Both the position numbers and the translations under genes were made by a program. DNA of 50,450 bases, taken from NCBI GenBank assembly GCA_014359885.1, contig JACIYN010000030.1, positions 1-50,450 on the forward strand, written 5' to 3'. Source of the stretch: Desulfacinum sp. (GTDB lineage: Bacteria > Desulfobacterota > Syntrophobacteria > Syntrophobacterales > DSM-9756). Numbering within the stretch: the stretch's first letter is position 1; each line of letters opens with the position of its first letter. Below the pieces are notes generated by a model, which made no database searches, was not told the DNA's origin, and was given only the letters and a program-made list of their open reading frames with translations. This document shows positions 1-8,301 of the stretch, piece by piece.

Positions 1-401
1 GCTTCCTTGTTGATGGGGCCCGTCACCACGGCGGCCACACGCCCCTCCAGGGCCAGGTGGACGGCCGCCTCGATGTAGCCGATGGTGGCTCGGCAGGCCT
101 CGACCGAAGGACGCCCGTAGGGGATCTGGCCTTCTTCGAGCCGGGAGGGTCGAAAGACGGGGATCCCCCCTTCCCCGGGCCGGATTTCATTCACATCGCC
201 CACCGGCCGGAAGGGAAGGGCGACATCCACCAGGCGGGCCGCACGCTCCAGAGCGGTCAGATCCCCCAGCACCAACGGGCGGCAGCACTCGCCGACCGTG
301 GGGTCGGAAAGCGCCCGTACGAGCACCTCCGGGCCCACGCCGCTGGGGTCCCCCATGGTCAGGGCCACCAAAGGACGGGTTGCCGAGCCCCCCTTCGTCA
401 T
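1..401 (-). CDS. pdxA: 4-hydroxythreonine-4-phosphate dehydrogenase PdxA, N-terminal part (cut by window edge)
   Basis: PdxA oxidises 4-phosphohydroxy-L-threonine in the DXP-dependent pyridoxal phosphate pathway. The reverse strand translates from an ATG at 401 into MTKGGSATRPLVALTMGDPS followed by GVGPEVL, the typical PdxA N-terminus, and later has the segment VVTGPINKE. A GGAGGA ribosome-binding site sits just upstream of the ATG. The frame stays open to base 1, so about 133 residues of a usual 330 are present and the rest lies outside the window. It starts 15 bases after the nadA stop on the same strand, so it is probably the last visible gene of the plsC-rnj-ftsK-lolA-nadA operon. The family assignment is firm; whether the missing part is intact cannot be seen. 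Confidence 0.88.
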   Translation of the reverse strand, partial: MTKGGSATRPLVALTMGDPSGVGPEVLVRALSDPTVGECCRPLVLGDLTALERAARLVDVALPFRPVGDVNEIRPGEGGIPVFRPSRLEEGQIPYGRPSVEACRATIGYIEAAVHLALEGRVAAVVTGPINKE

Positions 402-416
402 GGTTCCTCCGAGGCT

Positions 417-1328
417 TCAAATGGCCAGCATGCGTTCCACGGCCTGCAGGGCCCGCACCCGGACCTCCTCCGGCACCTGGATGCGGGGCGAGAGGGTCTC
501 CAGGCTTCGAAGCACATCCTCCAGGGAGGTCTTCTTCATGTCCGGACACACCATGTCTTCGGAGACGGGCAGGAAGGTCTTTCCGGGATTGTCCCGTCGC
601 ATGGGGTGCAGGATTCCCACTTCGGTCCCGATGATGAAGGTGTCGCGGTCGCTTTCCCGCACATAGCGCAGCATGCCCGAGGTGCTGGTGACCACGTCGG
701 CCAGCTCCAGGACTTCCGGCCGGCATTCCGGGTGGGCCAGAAAGACGGCCTTCGGATACTGCTTCTTGCGCGAGCGGACCGTCTCCGCCGTCAGGTTGTG
801 ATGGACCGGGCAGTAGCCCTTCCAGTAGAGGATCTTTTTGGATGTGTGCCGGGCCGCATACAAGGCCAGGTTCTGATCCGGGATCAGGTAGAGGGTCTGC
901 GCGTCCGTGAAGGAGGCCACCACGCCGTTCACGTTGGCTGACGTGCAGCAGATGGTGCTTTCCGCTTTCACTTCCGCCGTGGAATTGACGTAGGTGACGA
1001 TGGGCACGCCCGGATGTTCTTCGGCCACACGCCCCACGTCCCGGGCGTTGATCATGTCGGCCATGGCGCATCCGGCCTGGATGTTGGGCAGCAGCACGAC
1101 CTTATCGGGGTTGAGGATGGCCGCCGTCTCCGCCATGAAGTGCACGCCGCAAAAGACGATCACCTGGGCATCGGTTTCCGCCGCCTGCCGGCTCAATTCC
1201 AGCGAATCACCGGTAAGATCGGCAACTTCCTGGATCTCCGCGGGCTGGTAGTTGTGGGCCAGGATGATGGCCTTGCGGGTCTCCTTGAGCTTCCGGATGG
1301 CATCCACAAGATTTCGGGATTCCGTCAT
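417..1328 (-). CDS. nadA: Quinolinate synthase A
   Basis: NadA condenses iminoaspartate with dihydroxyacetone phosphate to quinolinate in de novo NAD synthesis. The 303-residue product has the family length for the short form and starts MTESRNLVDAIRKLKETRKA. Cys87 (NIQAGC), Cys173 (KGYCPVHHN) and Cys261 (DMVCPDM) have the spacing of the three cysteines that hold the [4Fe-4S] cluster in this family. HNYQP near residue 25, GVHFMAETA near 61 and TEVGILHP near 235 are also typical. An AAGGAAG ribosome-binding site precedes the ATG. It lies 15 bases downstream of lolA and 15 upstream of pdxA, so two cofactor genes follow one another. No nadB or nadC is visible here. Confidence 0.97.
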   Translation of the reverse strand: MTESRNLVDAIRKLKETRKAIILAHNYQPAEIQEVADLTGDSLELSRQAAETDAQVIVFCGVHFMAETAAILNPDKVVLLPNIQAGCAMADMINARDVGRVAEEHPGVPIVTYVNSTAEVKAESTICCTSANVNGVVASFTDAQTLYLIPDQNLALYAARHTSKKILYWKGYCPVHHNLTAETVRSRKKQYPKAVFLAHPECRPEVLELADVVTSTSGMLRYVRESDRDTFIIGTEVGILHPMRRDNPGKTFLPVSEDMVCPDMKKTSLEDVLRSLETLSPRIQVPEEVRVRALQAVERMLAI

Positions 1329-1343
1329 TGTGACTTCCTTTCT

Positions 1344-2087
1344 CTATGGGGATACGGCCCGTTGGAGGGCCGAAATTTCTTCCGGTTCCAGTTTGCGTCC
1401 CGACGGGTCGATCACCAGCGTGTTCGGCCCGACGCTGAATTGAAAGAGCGCGAAAGGCAGGGAAGCCATCTCCCGGTGATGGGTGAAGCGAAGGCGATTG
1501 ACGTTCCCCAGGGCGTCCCGAACCTCCATCTGCCAAACCAGGTAATCTTCGGTGCGGATCCACAGGCGCAGGGACTGGACCTGGGGATCCTCTTCCCGGG
1601 GGCGCAGGATCAGGACGGCGTTTTCGTCGGTGGAGGCGTCGGCGTCCATGCTGACCTCGAAGGAATCCTGGAGATCGAAGGTTCCTTCCAGCAGGGTACG
1701 CATGATGGGCGAACGGCGCATCTGGTCGGCGTCGAACAGAGAGATCTGGTCCTCGTCCGGCACGTGGAGCCAGGCCACGTCCCCGACGGTGACGAACACC
1801 TGCCGGTCCGGTTCCGTATATTCCCACCGCATCCGTTGCGGTTTTTGGAAATAGAAGGTGCCGCGGGCTTCCGTTGTGATGCTGGAAGCCGCCACGGAGG
1901 TGGTCCACTGGACGAAGTCCGCCGTGTAGGCCCGGACGTTGCGATAGCGCTCTTCGGTCAGGCGCAGGAGGTCCTGCGCGGTGGCCTGGGCGGCTGTTTC
2001 CGCCGAAATGGGCGCAGGACTTGCGGCAAGGAACGCCCACAGAGCGAGAAAGGCGCAAAGTCCGATTCCGTATGTTTTCCGGTTCAT
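1344..2087 (-). CDS. lolA: Outer-membrane lipoprotein carrier protein LolA
   Basis: LolA is the periplasmic chaperone that takes lipoproteins from the LolCDE transporter to the outer membrane. The 247-residue product has a clear signal peptide (about residues 1-29: basic start, hydrophobic core, ending PAPISA). It then follows the LolA pattern: an N-terminal helix with RYRNVRAYTADFVQ, strands with ARGTFYFQKPQRMRWEY, and VFVTVGDVAWLHVPDEDQ. Its presence shows that the host has an outer membrane. The gene is 19 bases downstream of ftsK on the same strand, a common neighbour order (ftsK-lolA) in many proteobacteria. An upstream GGAAGG serves as ribosome-binding site. Confidence 0.93.
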   Translation of the reverse strand: MNRKTYGIGLCAFLALWAFLAASPAPISAETAAQATAQDLLRLTEERYRNVRAYTADFVQWTTSVAASSITTEARGTFYFQKPQRMRWEYTEPDRQVFVTVGDVAWLHVPDEDQISLFDADQMRRSPIMRTLLEGTFDLQDSFEVSMDADASTDENAVLILRPREEDPQVQSLRLWIRTEDYLVWQMEVRDALGNVNRLRFTHHREMASLPFALFQFSVGPNTLVIDPSGRKLEPEEISALQRAVSP

Positions 2088-2106
2088 GAGACCTTCCGGG
2101 TGCTTT

Positions 2107-4317
2107 TTACGATTCGAAGCCGTCCTTGGGGACCAGGACCTCCCGGGGCTTGCTGCCGTCCGAGGGTCCCACGATGCCCTGCTGCTCCATGATCTCGATC
2201 ATGCGGGCCGCCCGGTTGTAGCCGATTCGAAGCCGGCGCTGGATCATGGAAATGGATGCCTGCCGGGTTTCCACCACCAGTCGGACGGCTTCCTCGTATT
2301 TCTCGTCCAGTTCATCGTCGGGAATGTCCTGGGCCACACCCGCATCCTCGAAATTCACCCGATCCGCCATGGGATCGTCACCCAGTTGCTGGCCCTTCCA
2401 AAAGGACGTGACCCTCTGCACTTCCGCGTCCGAGACGAAGGCGCCCTGGATCCGCTGGAGCTTGGCCGTCCCCGGCGGCATGAAGAGCATGTCGCCCGCC
2501 CCCAGAAGGGTCTCGGCCCCGTTGGTGTCCAGGATCGTCCGGGAATCCACCTTGGAAGACACCTGGAAAGAGATGCGGGTCGGGATGTTGGCCTTGATGA
2601 TCCCAGTGAGTACGTCCACCGACGGGCGCTGGGTCGCCAGGATCAGGTGGATCCCCGCCGCCCGGGCCATCTGGGCCAGCCGCGTGATGTATTCTTCCAC
2701 TTCCCGGGAGGCCACCATCATGAGATCCGCCAGCTCGTCGATCACCACCACGATGTAGGGCAGGTGGTGGTGGTCCAGAACGGTCCCGTTTTCCGTCTCG
2801 GCGGGTTCCGGGCTTTCCTTGCGCGGGTCCGCCTTGCTCATCAGCCGGTTGTAGCTTTCGATGTTGCGAACGTTCTTGTCCGCCAGCAGCTTGTAGCGCA
2901 GTTCCATCTCCTGCACCGCCCAGCGGAGGGCGCGGGTGGCCATCTTGGGCTCCGTCACCACGGGATGGAGCAGATGGGGGATCTTTTCGTAGCTGCTCAG
3001 TTCGATCCGCTTGGGATCGATCATGAGCAGCCGAAGCGTCTCGGGGGTATTCCGGTAGAGCAGGCTCAGGAGCATGGCGTTGATGCACACGGATTTTCCG
3101 GTTCCCGTGGCGCCGGCGATGAGCAGGTGCGGCATCCGTGTCAGGTTGGTGACCACCGGTTGGCCGGTGATGTCTTTTCCCAGAGCCAGGGTGAGTGGGA
3201 AGGTGGACGATGCGAAGGGTTTCGATTCGATGATGGAGCGCAAGGAAACGGCTGCCCGCCGTTCGTTGGGGATCTCGATCCCGATGGCCGCCTTTCCGGG
3301 GATGGGGGCCACCACCCGCACGCTCTCGGCCCGGAGGGCCATGGAGAGATCGTCGGCCAGGCCCACGATGCGGCTGATCTTGATGCCAGGCGCCGGGGCG
3401 TATTCGTACATGGTGATCACGGGGCCCGGGCTGATGCCCACCACCTGTCCCTGCACCCCGAAATCGGCCAGTTTTTCTTCCAGCACCCGGGCCTTCTCCT
3501 CCAACAGGGTGGGATCGGGCTGGGCGTCCTCGGCGTCGTAGAAGTCCAGAAGGTTGATGGCGGGAAGAGCGTACCGTCCGGAAACCGCGGCCAGCTGCAC
3601 CGGCTTGTCGTCCTTGGAGGGCTGGGGACGAACGGCGGCGGGCGGCTCAGGGTTCGGGGACGTCTGCCGCTTTTTCCCGGTCGCCTGGGATTTCGCCTTC
3701 GTAATCCGCACGGCCGATCTTTCTTCCCGGGGATTCCCCGGGGATCTCAGCGGTGGCAACGAAACGATTTTGGCGCCGATCCAGCGAAAAAGATCGAGAA
3801 ACTTTCTTCCGGCGGCTTTCAGGGAAAAGGGCGTGGAAAGGATCAGGGAGATGAGAAAGAGGCTTCCCAGGAGGACATGGGCACCCAGGTCATTGACCCG
3901 GTCTCGAAGAAAGGCGGCCATGAGCGCCCCGATCTGGCCGCCGGCCAGCACTTCAGTCCCCAGGAAGGTGATTCTGGAGCCGTGGAGGGCGGCCAGGCCG
4001 ATGAGGCTCAAAAGGAGCAGGGCGAGGCCCAGGACCTGGAGTCGGCCGTAGGGCAAGGGGTCCTGTCCGCGAAGGAAGGCGTAGCCGAGCCACAGGCCCA
4101 CGGCCGGCAGCGCATAGGCCCCCACGCCCAAAAGAAAGAAGAGACACCAGGCCAGGTTGGCTCCCAAGGCCCCCACCCAGTTGCGCGTTGAGCCATGGCC
4201 GGCGGACGATCCGAAAAAGGTGGGATCCGCCGGATCGAAGGACACCAGGCTGCACCCCACCAGGACGGTGACCGTCAGGATGACCAGGGCCCAAATCTCT
4301 CGCTTCTTGTGTTCCAC
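2107..4317 (-). CDS. ftsK: DNA translocase FtsK
   Basis: FtsK is the septal DNA pump that clears chromosome termini and activates XerCD recombination. The 736-residue protein has four hydrophobic segments in the first 165 residues, then a short basic/proline linker instead of the very long linker of E. coli FtsK. Next come the alpha/beta motor with Walker A GATGTGKSV (about residue 404) and Walker B VVVIDELADL (about 527), and a C-terminal gamma winged helix (SISMIQRRLRIGYNRAAR) that reads KOPS sites. All key motifs are intact. It lies 12 bases after rnj and 19 bases before lolA, so it is transcribed within this operon. Members of this size are often annotated FtsK/SpoIIIE. Confidence 0.97.
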   Translation of the reverse strand: MEHKKREIWALVILTVTVLVGCSLVSFDPADPTFFGSSAGHGSTRNWVGALGANLAWCLFFLLGVGAYALPAVGLWLGYAFLRGQDPLPYGRLQVLGLALLLLSLIGLAALHGSRITFLGTEVLAGGQIGALMAAFLRDRVNDLGAHVLLGSLFLISLILSTPFSLKAAGRKFLDLFRWIGAKIVSLPPLRSPGNPREERSAVRITKAKSQATGKKRQTSPNPEPPAAVRPQPSKDDKPVQLAAVSGRYALPAINLLDFYDAEDAQPDPTLLEEKARVLEEKLADFGVQGQVVGISPGPVITMYEYAPAPGIKISRIVGLADDLSMALRAESVRVVAPIPGKAAIGIEIPNERRAAVSLRSIIESKPFASSTFPLTLALGKDITGQPVVTNLTRMPHLLIAGATGTGKSVCINAMLLSLLYRNTPETLRLLMIDPKRIELSSYEKIPHLLHPVVTEPKMATRALRWAVQEMELRYKLLADKNVRNIESYNRLMSKADPRKESPEPAETENGTVLDHHHLPYIVVVIDELADLMMVASREVEEYITRLAQMARAAGIHLILATQRPSVDVLTGIIKANIPTRISFQVSSKVDSRTILDTNGAETLLGAGDMLFMPPGTAKLQRIQGAFVSDAEVQRVTSFWKGQQLGDDPMADRVNFEDAGVAQDIPDDELDEKYEEAVRLVVETRQASISMIQRRLRIGYNRAARMIEIMEQQGIVGPSDGSKPREVLVPKDGFES

Positions 4318-4329
4318 GGGGGATCTTTC

Positions 4330-6009
4330 CTAAATTTCCACAACGATGGGATAGATGAAGGGGCGCCGTTCCAGCACCTTCTGGAAAAAACGCTTCAGTT
4401 CGCGGCGGATCTCCAGCTGAAAATCCCCGCAGTCCATCATCTCCCCCTCCGCCTGGTAGCGCTCCAGCAGATCGAGGATGAGACATCGGGCCCCTTCCAG
4501 GATCTCCGGCTTGGTTTCCTCCAGGATGAAGCCCCGGCTCACCACGTCGGGTCCGTTGAGCACCTCCCGGTGCTCCTTGTTGATCACCAGCGTAACCAGG
4601 ACCATCCCGTCCTCGGACAGATGGCGCCGGTCCCGAAGGACCAGGTCGCATACGTCTCCCACGCCCTTGCCGTCCACGAAGACCCGGCCCGTTTCCGCCT
4701 GCTTGTGAACGGCCGCCCGGCCGTCCACGAAGGTGACGGCGTCGCCGTTTTCCACGATGAAGCAGTTTTCCGGCGGAAGCCCCACCTGCTGAGCCAGCTG
4801 CTTGTGCTTCACCAGATGCCGGTATTCCCCGTGGATGGGCACAAAATAGGTGGGGCGCACCAGGTTGAGCATCATCTTGAGCTCTTCCCGGTAGGCATGG
4901 CCGCTCACGTGAATGTCCTTGACCTGTTCGTGGATGACCTCCGCACCCTGCCGGTACAGGTGGTTGATGATGTTCTGGATGGCCCGCTCATTGCCGGGTA
5001 TGAACTTGGAACTCAAAATGATCGTGTCCCCCGGCTTGATGGACAGCTTCCGATGCACGTTGAAGGCCATGCGGGTGAGCGCGCTCATGGGCTCGCCCTG
5101 GCTGCCCGTGGTGAGCATGAGCACACGATGGTCCGGGAGGCGCTGCAGTTCGGCCAAGGTGGCCTCGTTTTCCGGGTCGAAATCCAGATAGCCCAGCTCC
5201 CGGGCGATCCGCACATTGGTCACCATGGACTTGCCGCTGAAAAAGACCTTCCGGTCGAAGTCCCGGGCCAGATGGAGCACCTGCTGAATGCGGTGCAGGT
5301 TGCTGGCAAAGACGGCCACGATGATCCGCCCCGTACACTCCCGGAAGATCTCCCGAAAGGTGTGCCCGATGTCCTTTTCCGACAGGGTATAGCCTTCCCT
5401 TTCCACGTTGGTGGAGTCGGAAAAGAGGGCCAGGACGCCCTGCTCCCCGTAGTGGCCGAAACGAGCCACATCCAAGCGTCGCCCGTCGATGGGGGTTTGA
5501 TCCAGTTTGAAATCCCCCGAATGGATGAGGACTCCCTGGGGCGTTCGGATGGCCAGGCCCACACCGTCCGGGATGCTGTGGCAGACCTGAATGCACTCGA
5601 TGTCGAAGGGACCGATGGAGAAGACGTCGCGGGGACGCACCGTGTGCAGGACGGTTCTTTCCAGCAGTTTGTGCTCCCTCAGCTTTTCCTCCACGAGGGC
5701 CAGCGTGAGGCGGGTGGCGTAGATGGGGATGGGAAACTCCCGGATGAGAAAGGGAATGGCCCCGATGTGATCCTCATGGCCGTGGGTGACCACCAGGGCC
5801 CGCACCTTGTTGCGGTTCTCCCGAAGATAAGTGAAGTCTGGGATGACGATGTCGATGCCCAGCATGTCCTCTTCGGGAAACATGAGGCCCGCATCCACCA
5901 CCACGATGGTGTCGCCGTATTCCACGACCATCATGTTGAGGCCGATCTCACCCAAGCCGCCCAGCGGAACGACCTTGAGGGGCAAACGGGAGGGTTCCAT
6001 GGGATTCAT
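4330..6009 (-). CDS. rnj: Ribonuclease J
   Basis: RNase J is a metallo-beta-lactamase/beta-CASP enzyme with endonuclease and 5'-3' exonuclease activity in RNA decay and maturation. The 559-residue product has the usual length. It carries the zinc motif HGHEDHIGA (residues 76-84), the beta-lactamase strand ending IHSGDFKLD, the beta-CASP stretch with SGKSM and TTGSQGEP, and the late SGHA and HGEYRH histidine motifs, then a C-terminal domain ending FIYPIVVEI. Its ATG overlaps the plsC stop by four bases (ATGA), so translation is probably coupled. RNase J is less usual in proteobacteria than RNase E but is common in delta lineages. Confidence 0.95.
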   Translation of the reverse strand: MNPMEPSRLPLKVVPLGGLGEIGLNMMVVEYGDTIVVVDAGLMFPEEDMLGIDIVIPDFTYLRENRNKVRALVVTHGHEDHIGAIPFLIREFPIPIYATRLTLALVEEKLREHKLLERTVLHTVRPRDVFSIGPFDIECIQVCHSIPDGVGLAIRTPQGVLIHSGDFKLDQTPIDGRRLDVARFGHYGEQGVLALFSDSTNVEREGYTLSEKDIGHTFREIFRECTGRIIVAVFASNLHRIQQVLHLARDFDRKVFFSGKSMVTNVRIARELGYLDFDPENEATLAELQRLPDHRVLMLTTGSQGEPMSALTRMAFNVHRKLSIKPGDTIILSSKFIPGNERAIQNIINHLYRQGAEVIHEQVKDIHVSGHAYREELKMMLNLVRPTYFVPIHGEYRHLVKHKQLAQQVGLPPENCFIVENGDAVTFVDGRAAVHKQAETGRVFVDGKGVGDVCDLVLRDRRHLSEDGMVLVTLVINKEHREVLNGPDVVSRGFILEETKPEILEGARCLILDLLERYQAEGEMMDCGDFQLEIRRELKRFFQKVLERRPFIYPIVVEI

Positions 6010-6773
6010 GATGCCGCCGAGCGAACCTCCGTATCCGTGGATTCCGCCTCCAGGACGCCGCCTTCCTGAACCGTCAGATACTTGCGGATGGCTTCGCGCA
6101 CCAGAAAGATCACCTCATCCCGGTCCTCCATGGTGAATCCCGCCGTTTCGATGGGATCCCCGATGGTCATGCGGATACGCCCCGGCCGAACCAGCCACCC
6201 GCCCTTGGGCAGGATCGCGTGGGAGCCGCTCAAGCTGACGGGAACAATGGGCTGGCCCGATTTGATGGCCAGGATGATGCCCCCCTTCTTGAAGGGCTGG
6301 ATCACGCCGTCCCTGCTGCGGGTGCCTTCCGGAAAGATGACGATGGACGTTCCTTCCCGCACCCGCCGGGATGCTTCTTCCAGGCTCTCGAAGGCCTTTT
6401 TCCGGTCCGCCCGATCGATGGGAATATAGCCGATCATCCGCATGGCATGACCAAACAGCGGGATCCTGAAGAGCTCTTCCTTGGCCAACCACCGGAACTG
6501 GACGGGGAGTTTGCCGAGAATGGCGAAGATATCGAACCAGCTCTGATGGTTGGCGGCATAGACCGCCGGCCGGTAGGGCTTGAGCCGCTCCAAGCCCATC
6601 ACCTCCACCCGGACCCCGGCGGCCCAAAGGTTGATGTTTCCCCAGATCCGGCCGCACAAATGGGCCCAGTCGCTCCGGCGGGTGGCGAGCACGATGCCGA
6701 TGGCGGACAAGCCCAGGACGATCGTGGAAATCACCAGCGTGAGGTAGAAGAGAACGGTTCGCACATGGCGCAT
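6006..6773 (-). CDS. plsC: 1-acyl-sn-glycerol-3-phosphate acyltransferase
   Basis: PlsC-type enzymes acylate lysophosphatidic acid to phosphatidic acid at the inner membrane. The product has an N-terminal hydrophobic segment (FYLTLVISTIVLGLSAIGIV), the catalytic NHQSWFD motif (His76, Asp81) and the substrate motif FPEGTRS (about 147-153), all diagnostic. I place the start at the ATG at 6773 (MRHVRTVLFY) because GGGAG lies about six bases upstream; an in-frame ATG four codons earlier at 6785 is possible. It is the first gene of the minus-strand operon and overlaps rnj by four bases. The acyl chain preference cannot be judged. Confidence 0.93.
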   Translation of the reverse strand: MRHVRTVLFYLTLVISTIVLGLSAIGIVLATRRSDWAHLCGRIWGNINLWAAGVRVEVMGLERLKPYRPAVYAANHQSWFDIFAILGKLPVQFRWLAKEELFRIPLFGHAMRMIGYIPIDRADRKKAFESLEEASRRVREGTSIVIFPEGTRSRDGVIQPFKKGGIILAIKSGQPIVPVSLSGSHAILPKGGWLVRPGRIRMTIGDPIETAGFTMEDRDEVIFLVREAIRKYLTVQEGGVLEAESTDTEVRSAAS

Positions 6774-6789
6774 GGGCGCTCCCATCTTT

Positions 6790-6817
6790 TTTATAAGTGC
6801 CTAAAAAAGATTGCAAA
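6790..6817 (-). promoter_or_regulatory. Candidate sigma70 promoter for plsC-rnj-ftsK-lolA-nadA-pdxA
   Basis: On the minus strand a TTTGCA (6817-6812) is followed after 16 bases by TATAAA (6795-6790), just upstream of plsC. The implied leader is very short (about 10-15 bases). It sits in the AT-rich divergent gap between plsC and ssb. Support is by sequence match only. Confidence 0.4.
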
Positions 6818-6869
6818 TTTTGTCCAGAGCGAGAGTGTAGCCACTTTCACCCCCCGAGTCAACGCTGTC

Positions 6870-6899
6870 TTGTTGGCCATCGGCGTCCTATGATATAGA
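6870..6899 (+). promoter_or_regulatory. Candidate sigma70 promoter for ssb
   Basis: TTGTTG (6870-6875), an 18-base spacer and TATAGA (6894-6899) lie about 75 bases upstream of the ssb start, facing away from the plsC promoter. Match quality is moderate. Confidence 0.35.
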
Positions 6900-6975
6900 G
6901 AACCAGTTCCAATGAGGACCACGAATGGACGCAAATTGGCGCCAATGTTTTCACATACCTTACACGAGGGACATC

Positions 6976-7449
6976 ATGGCCAAAACAATGAATAAAGTCA
7001 TTCTCATCGGCCGTCTGGGAGCCGATCCCGACATCCGCTACACCCAAAGCGGCACTCCCGTGGTCCGCTTCAACCTGGCGACCAACGAACGAGTACCCGT
7101 GGGTGAAGGCAACTGGGAGGACCGGACGGAATGGCACCGCATCGTGGTCTTCGGCAAGCAGGCGGAAGCCTGCGGCAATTACCTGGCCAAAGGCCGGCTG
7201 GTGTACGTGGAGGGCCGGCTCCGCACCAACCAGTGGGAGGACGCCCAGGGGGTACGCCGCTACACCACCGAGATCGTGGCATCCGACGTGGGCTTTCTGG
7301 ACAGCGGGCGGGACGCCTCCGAGGGAACCCAGGCGCCCCAGGGCTCCTACCAAAGGACCCAGGGACGCCCCAAGACGAACAGCGACGCTCCGTTTCCCGA
7401 CGCGCTCCCCGAGATGTCCACTCCGCCGGACGACGACATTCCCTTCTAA
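6976..7449 (+). CDS. ssb: Single-stranded DNA-binding protein
   Basis: SSB coats single-stranded DNA in replication and repair and recruits partners by its acidic C-terminal tip. The product is 157 residues: an OB fold (about 1-115) with [39 protein letters not shown] and [13 protein letters not shown], a short glutamine/glycine-rich linker, and the tip DDDIPF. The start is placed at the ATG at 6976 (MAKTMNKV), preceded by a GAGGG ribosome-binding site. A longer frame from 6925 adds 17 residues unlike SSB. The gene stands alone, divergent from plsC and convergent with the hemA-tatA group. Confidence 0.97.
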   Translation: MAKTMNKVILIGRLGADPDIRYTQSGTPVVRFNLATNERVPVGEGNWEDRTEWHRIVVFGKQAEACGNYLAKGRLVYVEGRLRTNQWEDAQGVRRYTTEIVASDVGFLDSGRDASEGTQAPQGSYQRTQGRPKTNSDAPFPDALPEMSTPPDDDIPF

Positions 7450-7451
7450 AC

Positions 7452-7480
7452 AAAAACGGGGCGATTTTCCGTCGCCCCGT
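7452..7480 (-). terminator. Intrinsic terminator for the minus-strand hemA-tatA group
   Basis: A perfect 9-bp stem ACGGGGCGA / TCGCCCCGT with a 7-base loop (7456-7480) is flanked on the left by five A residues. On the minus strand this reads as a GC hairpin followed by a T run. It lies just after the ssb stop and about 125 bases beyond the tatA stop, so it may also help stop ssb transcripts. Confidence 0.7.
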
Positions 7481-7511
7481 CCTTCCACTGAACGATCGAG
7501 GAAAAGACTCC

Positions 7512-7545
7512 TTTGCGTCTATTCGCGTTCATTCGCGGTTCTCTT
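7512..7545. repeat. 34-base dispersed repeat, copy 1 (inverted copy at 34787-34820)
   Basis: These 34 bases are the exact reverse complement of 34787-34820. Within them a roughly 10-base unit recurs (read on the other strand: CGCGAATGAA, CGCGAATAGA, CGCAAA). The repeat lies between the convergent genes ssb and tatA. Confidence 0.85.
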
Positions 7546-7606
7546 GCACGTCAAGAACTGTGCCGGGTCGGTCCGAACACCCAATCCGCCGTCCGGTTTC
7601 GGGCTT

Positions 7607-7831
7607 TCAGCTCGCTTTCTTCTCCGATTCCGCCGAGGCCTGGGCGGATTCGATCTTTTCCACCGGTTCCGCCTTCTGCTCAGGCAGTTCGGCCTCTTGC
7701 GTCGCCTTCTTGAAATTTCGAATGCCCTTGCCGAGACCGGCGCCGATCTCGGGCAGCTTTCCCGCCCCGAAGATAATCAGCACGATCACCAGGATCACGA
7801 GCAGTTCAGGCATTCCGATTCCACCAATCAT
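7607..7831 (-). CDS. tatA: Sec-independent protein translocase subunit TatA/E
   Basis: TatA forms the pore-like component of the twin-arginine export system for folded proteins. The 74-residue product has one N-terminal membrane helix ([20 protein letters not shown]), the conserved FG hinge and the amphipathic helix [15 protein letters not shown], then a charged tail. I chose the ATG at 7831 ([11 protein letters not shown]) because AAGGAG lies about eight bases upstream; the frame extends seven codons further without a better start. It follows the Cys-rich gene at 7853 and the hemA group on the same strand. No tatB or tatC is visible here. Confidence 0.92.
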   Translation of the reverse strand: MIGGIGMPELLVILVIVLIIFGAGKLPEIGAGLGKGIRNFKKATQEAELPEQKAEPVEKIESAQASAESEKKAS

Positions 7832-7852
7832 GGGAGGGCTCCTTCTTCTCAA

Positions 7853-8254
7853 TTATTTTCCCAGAAGATCTTCCACTTCCTGCACTAACTGCAGGAACTC
7901 CTTGCTCCGTCGGTATTGGTCCAGCACCCGCTGGTGCTCCAGCCAGCTGTCCCACACCTGCATCCACAGGCTGTTGTGCCAGTAATACCTGGGGCGGTCC
8001 TGGACACCGTCCCGCCTGGCCCGATACTCCATGTATTCCTCTTGGCAGGTGCGGCAGAAGGGATACGGACCGGCATACTTTCCGTCCATTCGATCGCCTT
8101 CGTCCAGCTGAGTTCCGCATTTGGCGCACTTGAAGGCACACCGGGTGCACTGAAAGATCTTGCGCAGGGCCTCCACCTTGCGCCGGCGGACCTCCGCGTC
8201 CTTCTCGGATTTGAGGCTTTCGCACCGCCTGCCGAATTCAATGATGTCTGCCAT
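7853..8254 (-). CDS. Conserved Cys-rich protein, function unknown, between hemA and tatA
   Basis: The 133-residue product has no signal peptide or membrane segment. Residues about 35-75 hold three CxxC pairs (CTRCAFKCAKCG, then CRTC), which look like a zinc-ribbon or small metal-binding module. A helical C-terminus follows, rich in charged and aromatic residues (WMQVWDSWLEHQRVLDQYRR). I recognise the general type, common next to hemA/tatA genes in sulfate reducers, but no function. It starts 47 bases after the hemA stop and ends about 20 bases before the tatA start, so it is probably cotranscribed. A role in tetrapyrrole or redox-protein maturation is only a guess from position. Confidence 0.75.
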   Translation of the reverse strand: MADIIEFGRRCESLKSEKDAEVRRRKVEALRKIFQCTRCAFKCAKCGTQLDEGDRMDGKYAGPYPFCRTCQEEYMEYRARRDGVQDRPRYYWHNSLWMQVWDSWLEHQRVLDQYRRSKEFLQLVQEVEDLLGK

Positions 8255-8301
8255 GGAAACGACTTTCCCTTATGTTTCAAGCAGTTAATTTGCTCATATC
8301 A

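Noticed and set aside
1981..4191. 736-residue open frame antisense to ftsK (and similar long antisense frames over rnj, aprA, the SNF2 gene and hemA)
   Set aside because: No ribosome-binding site or recognisable domain; composition is typical of complement-strand artefacts.
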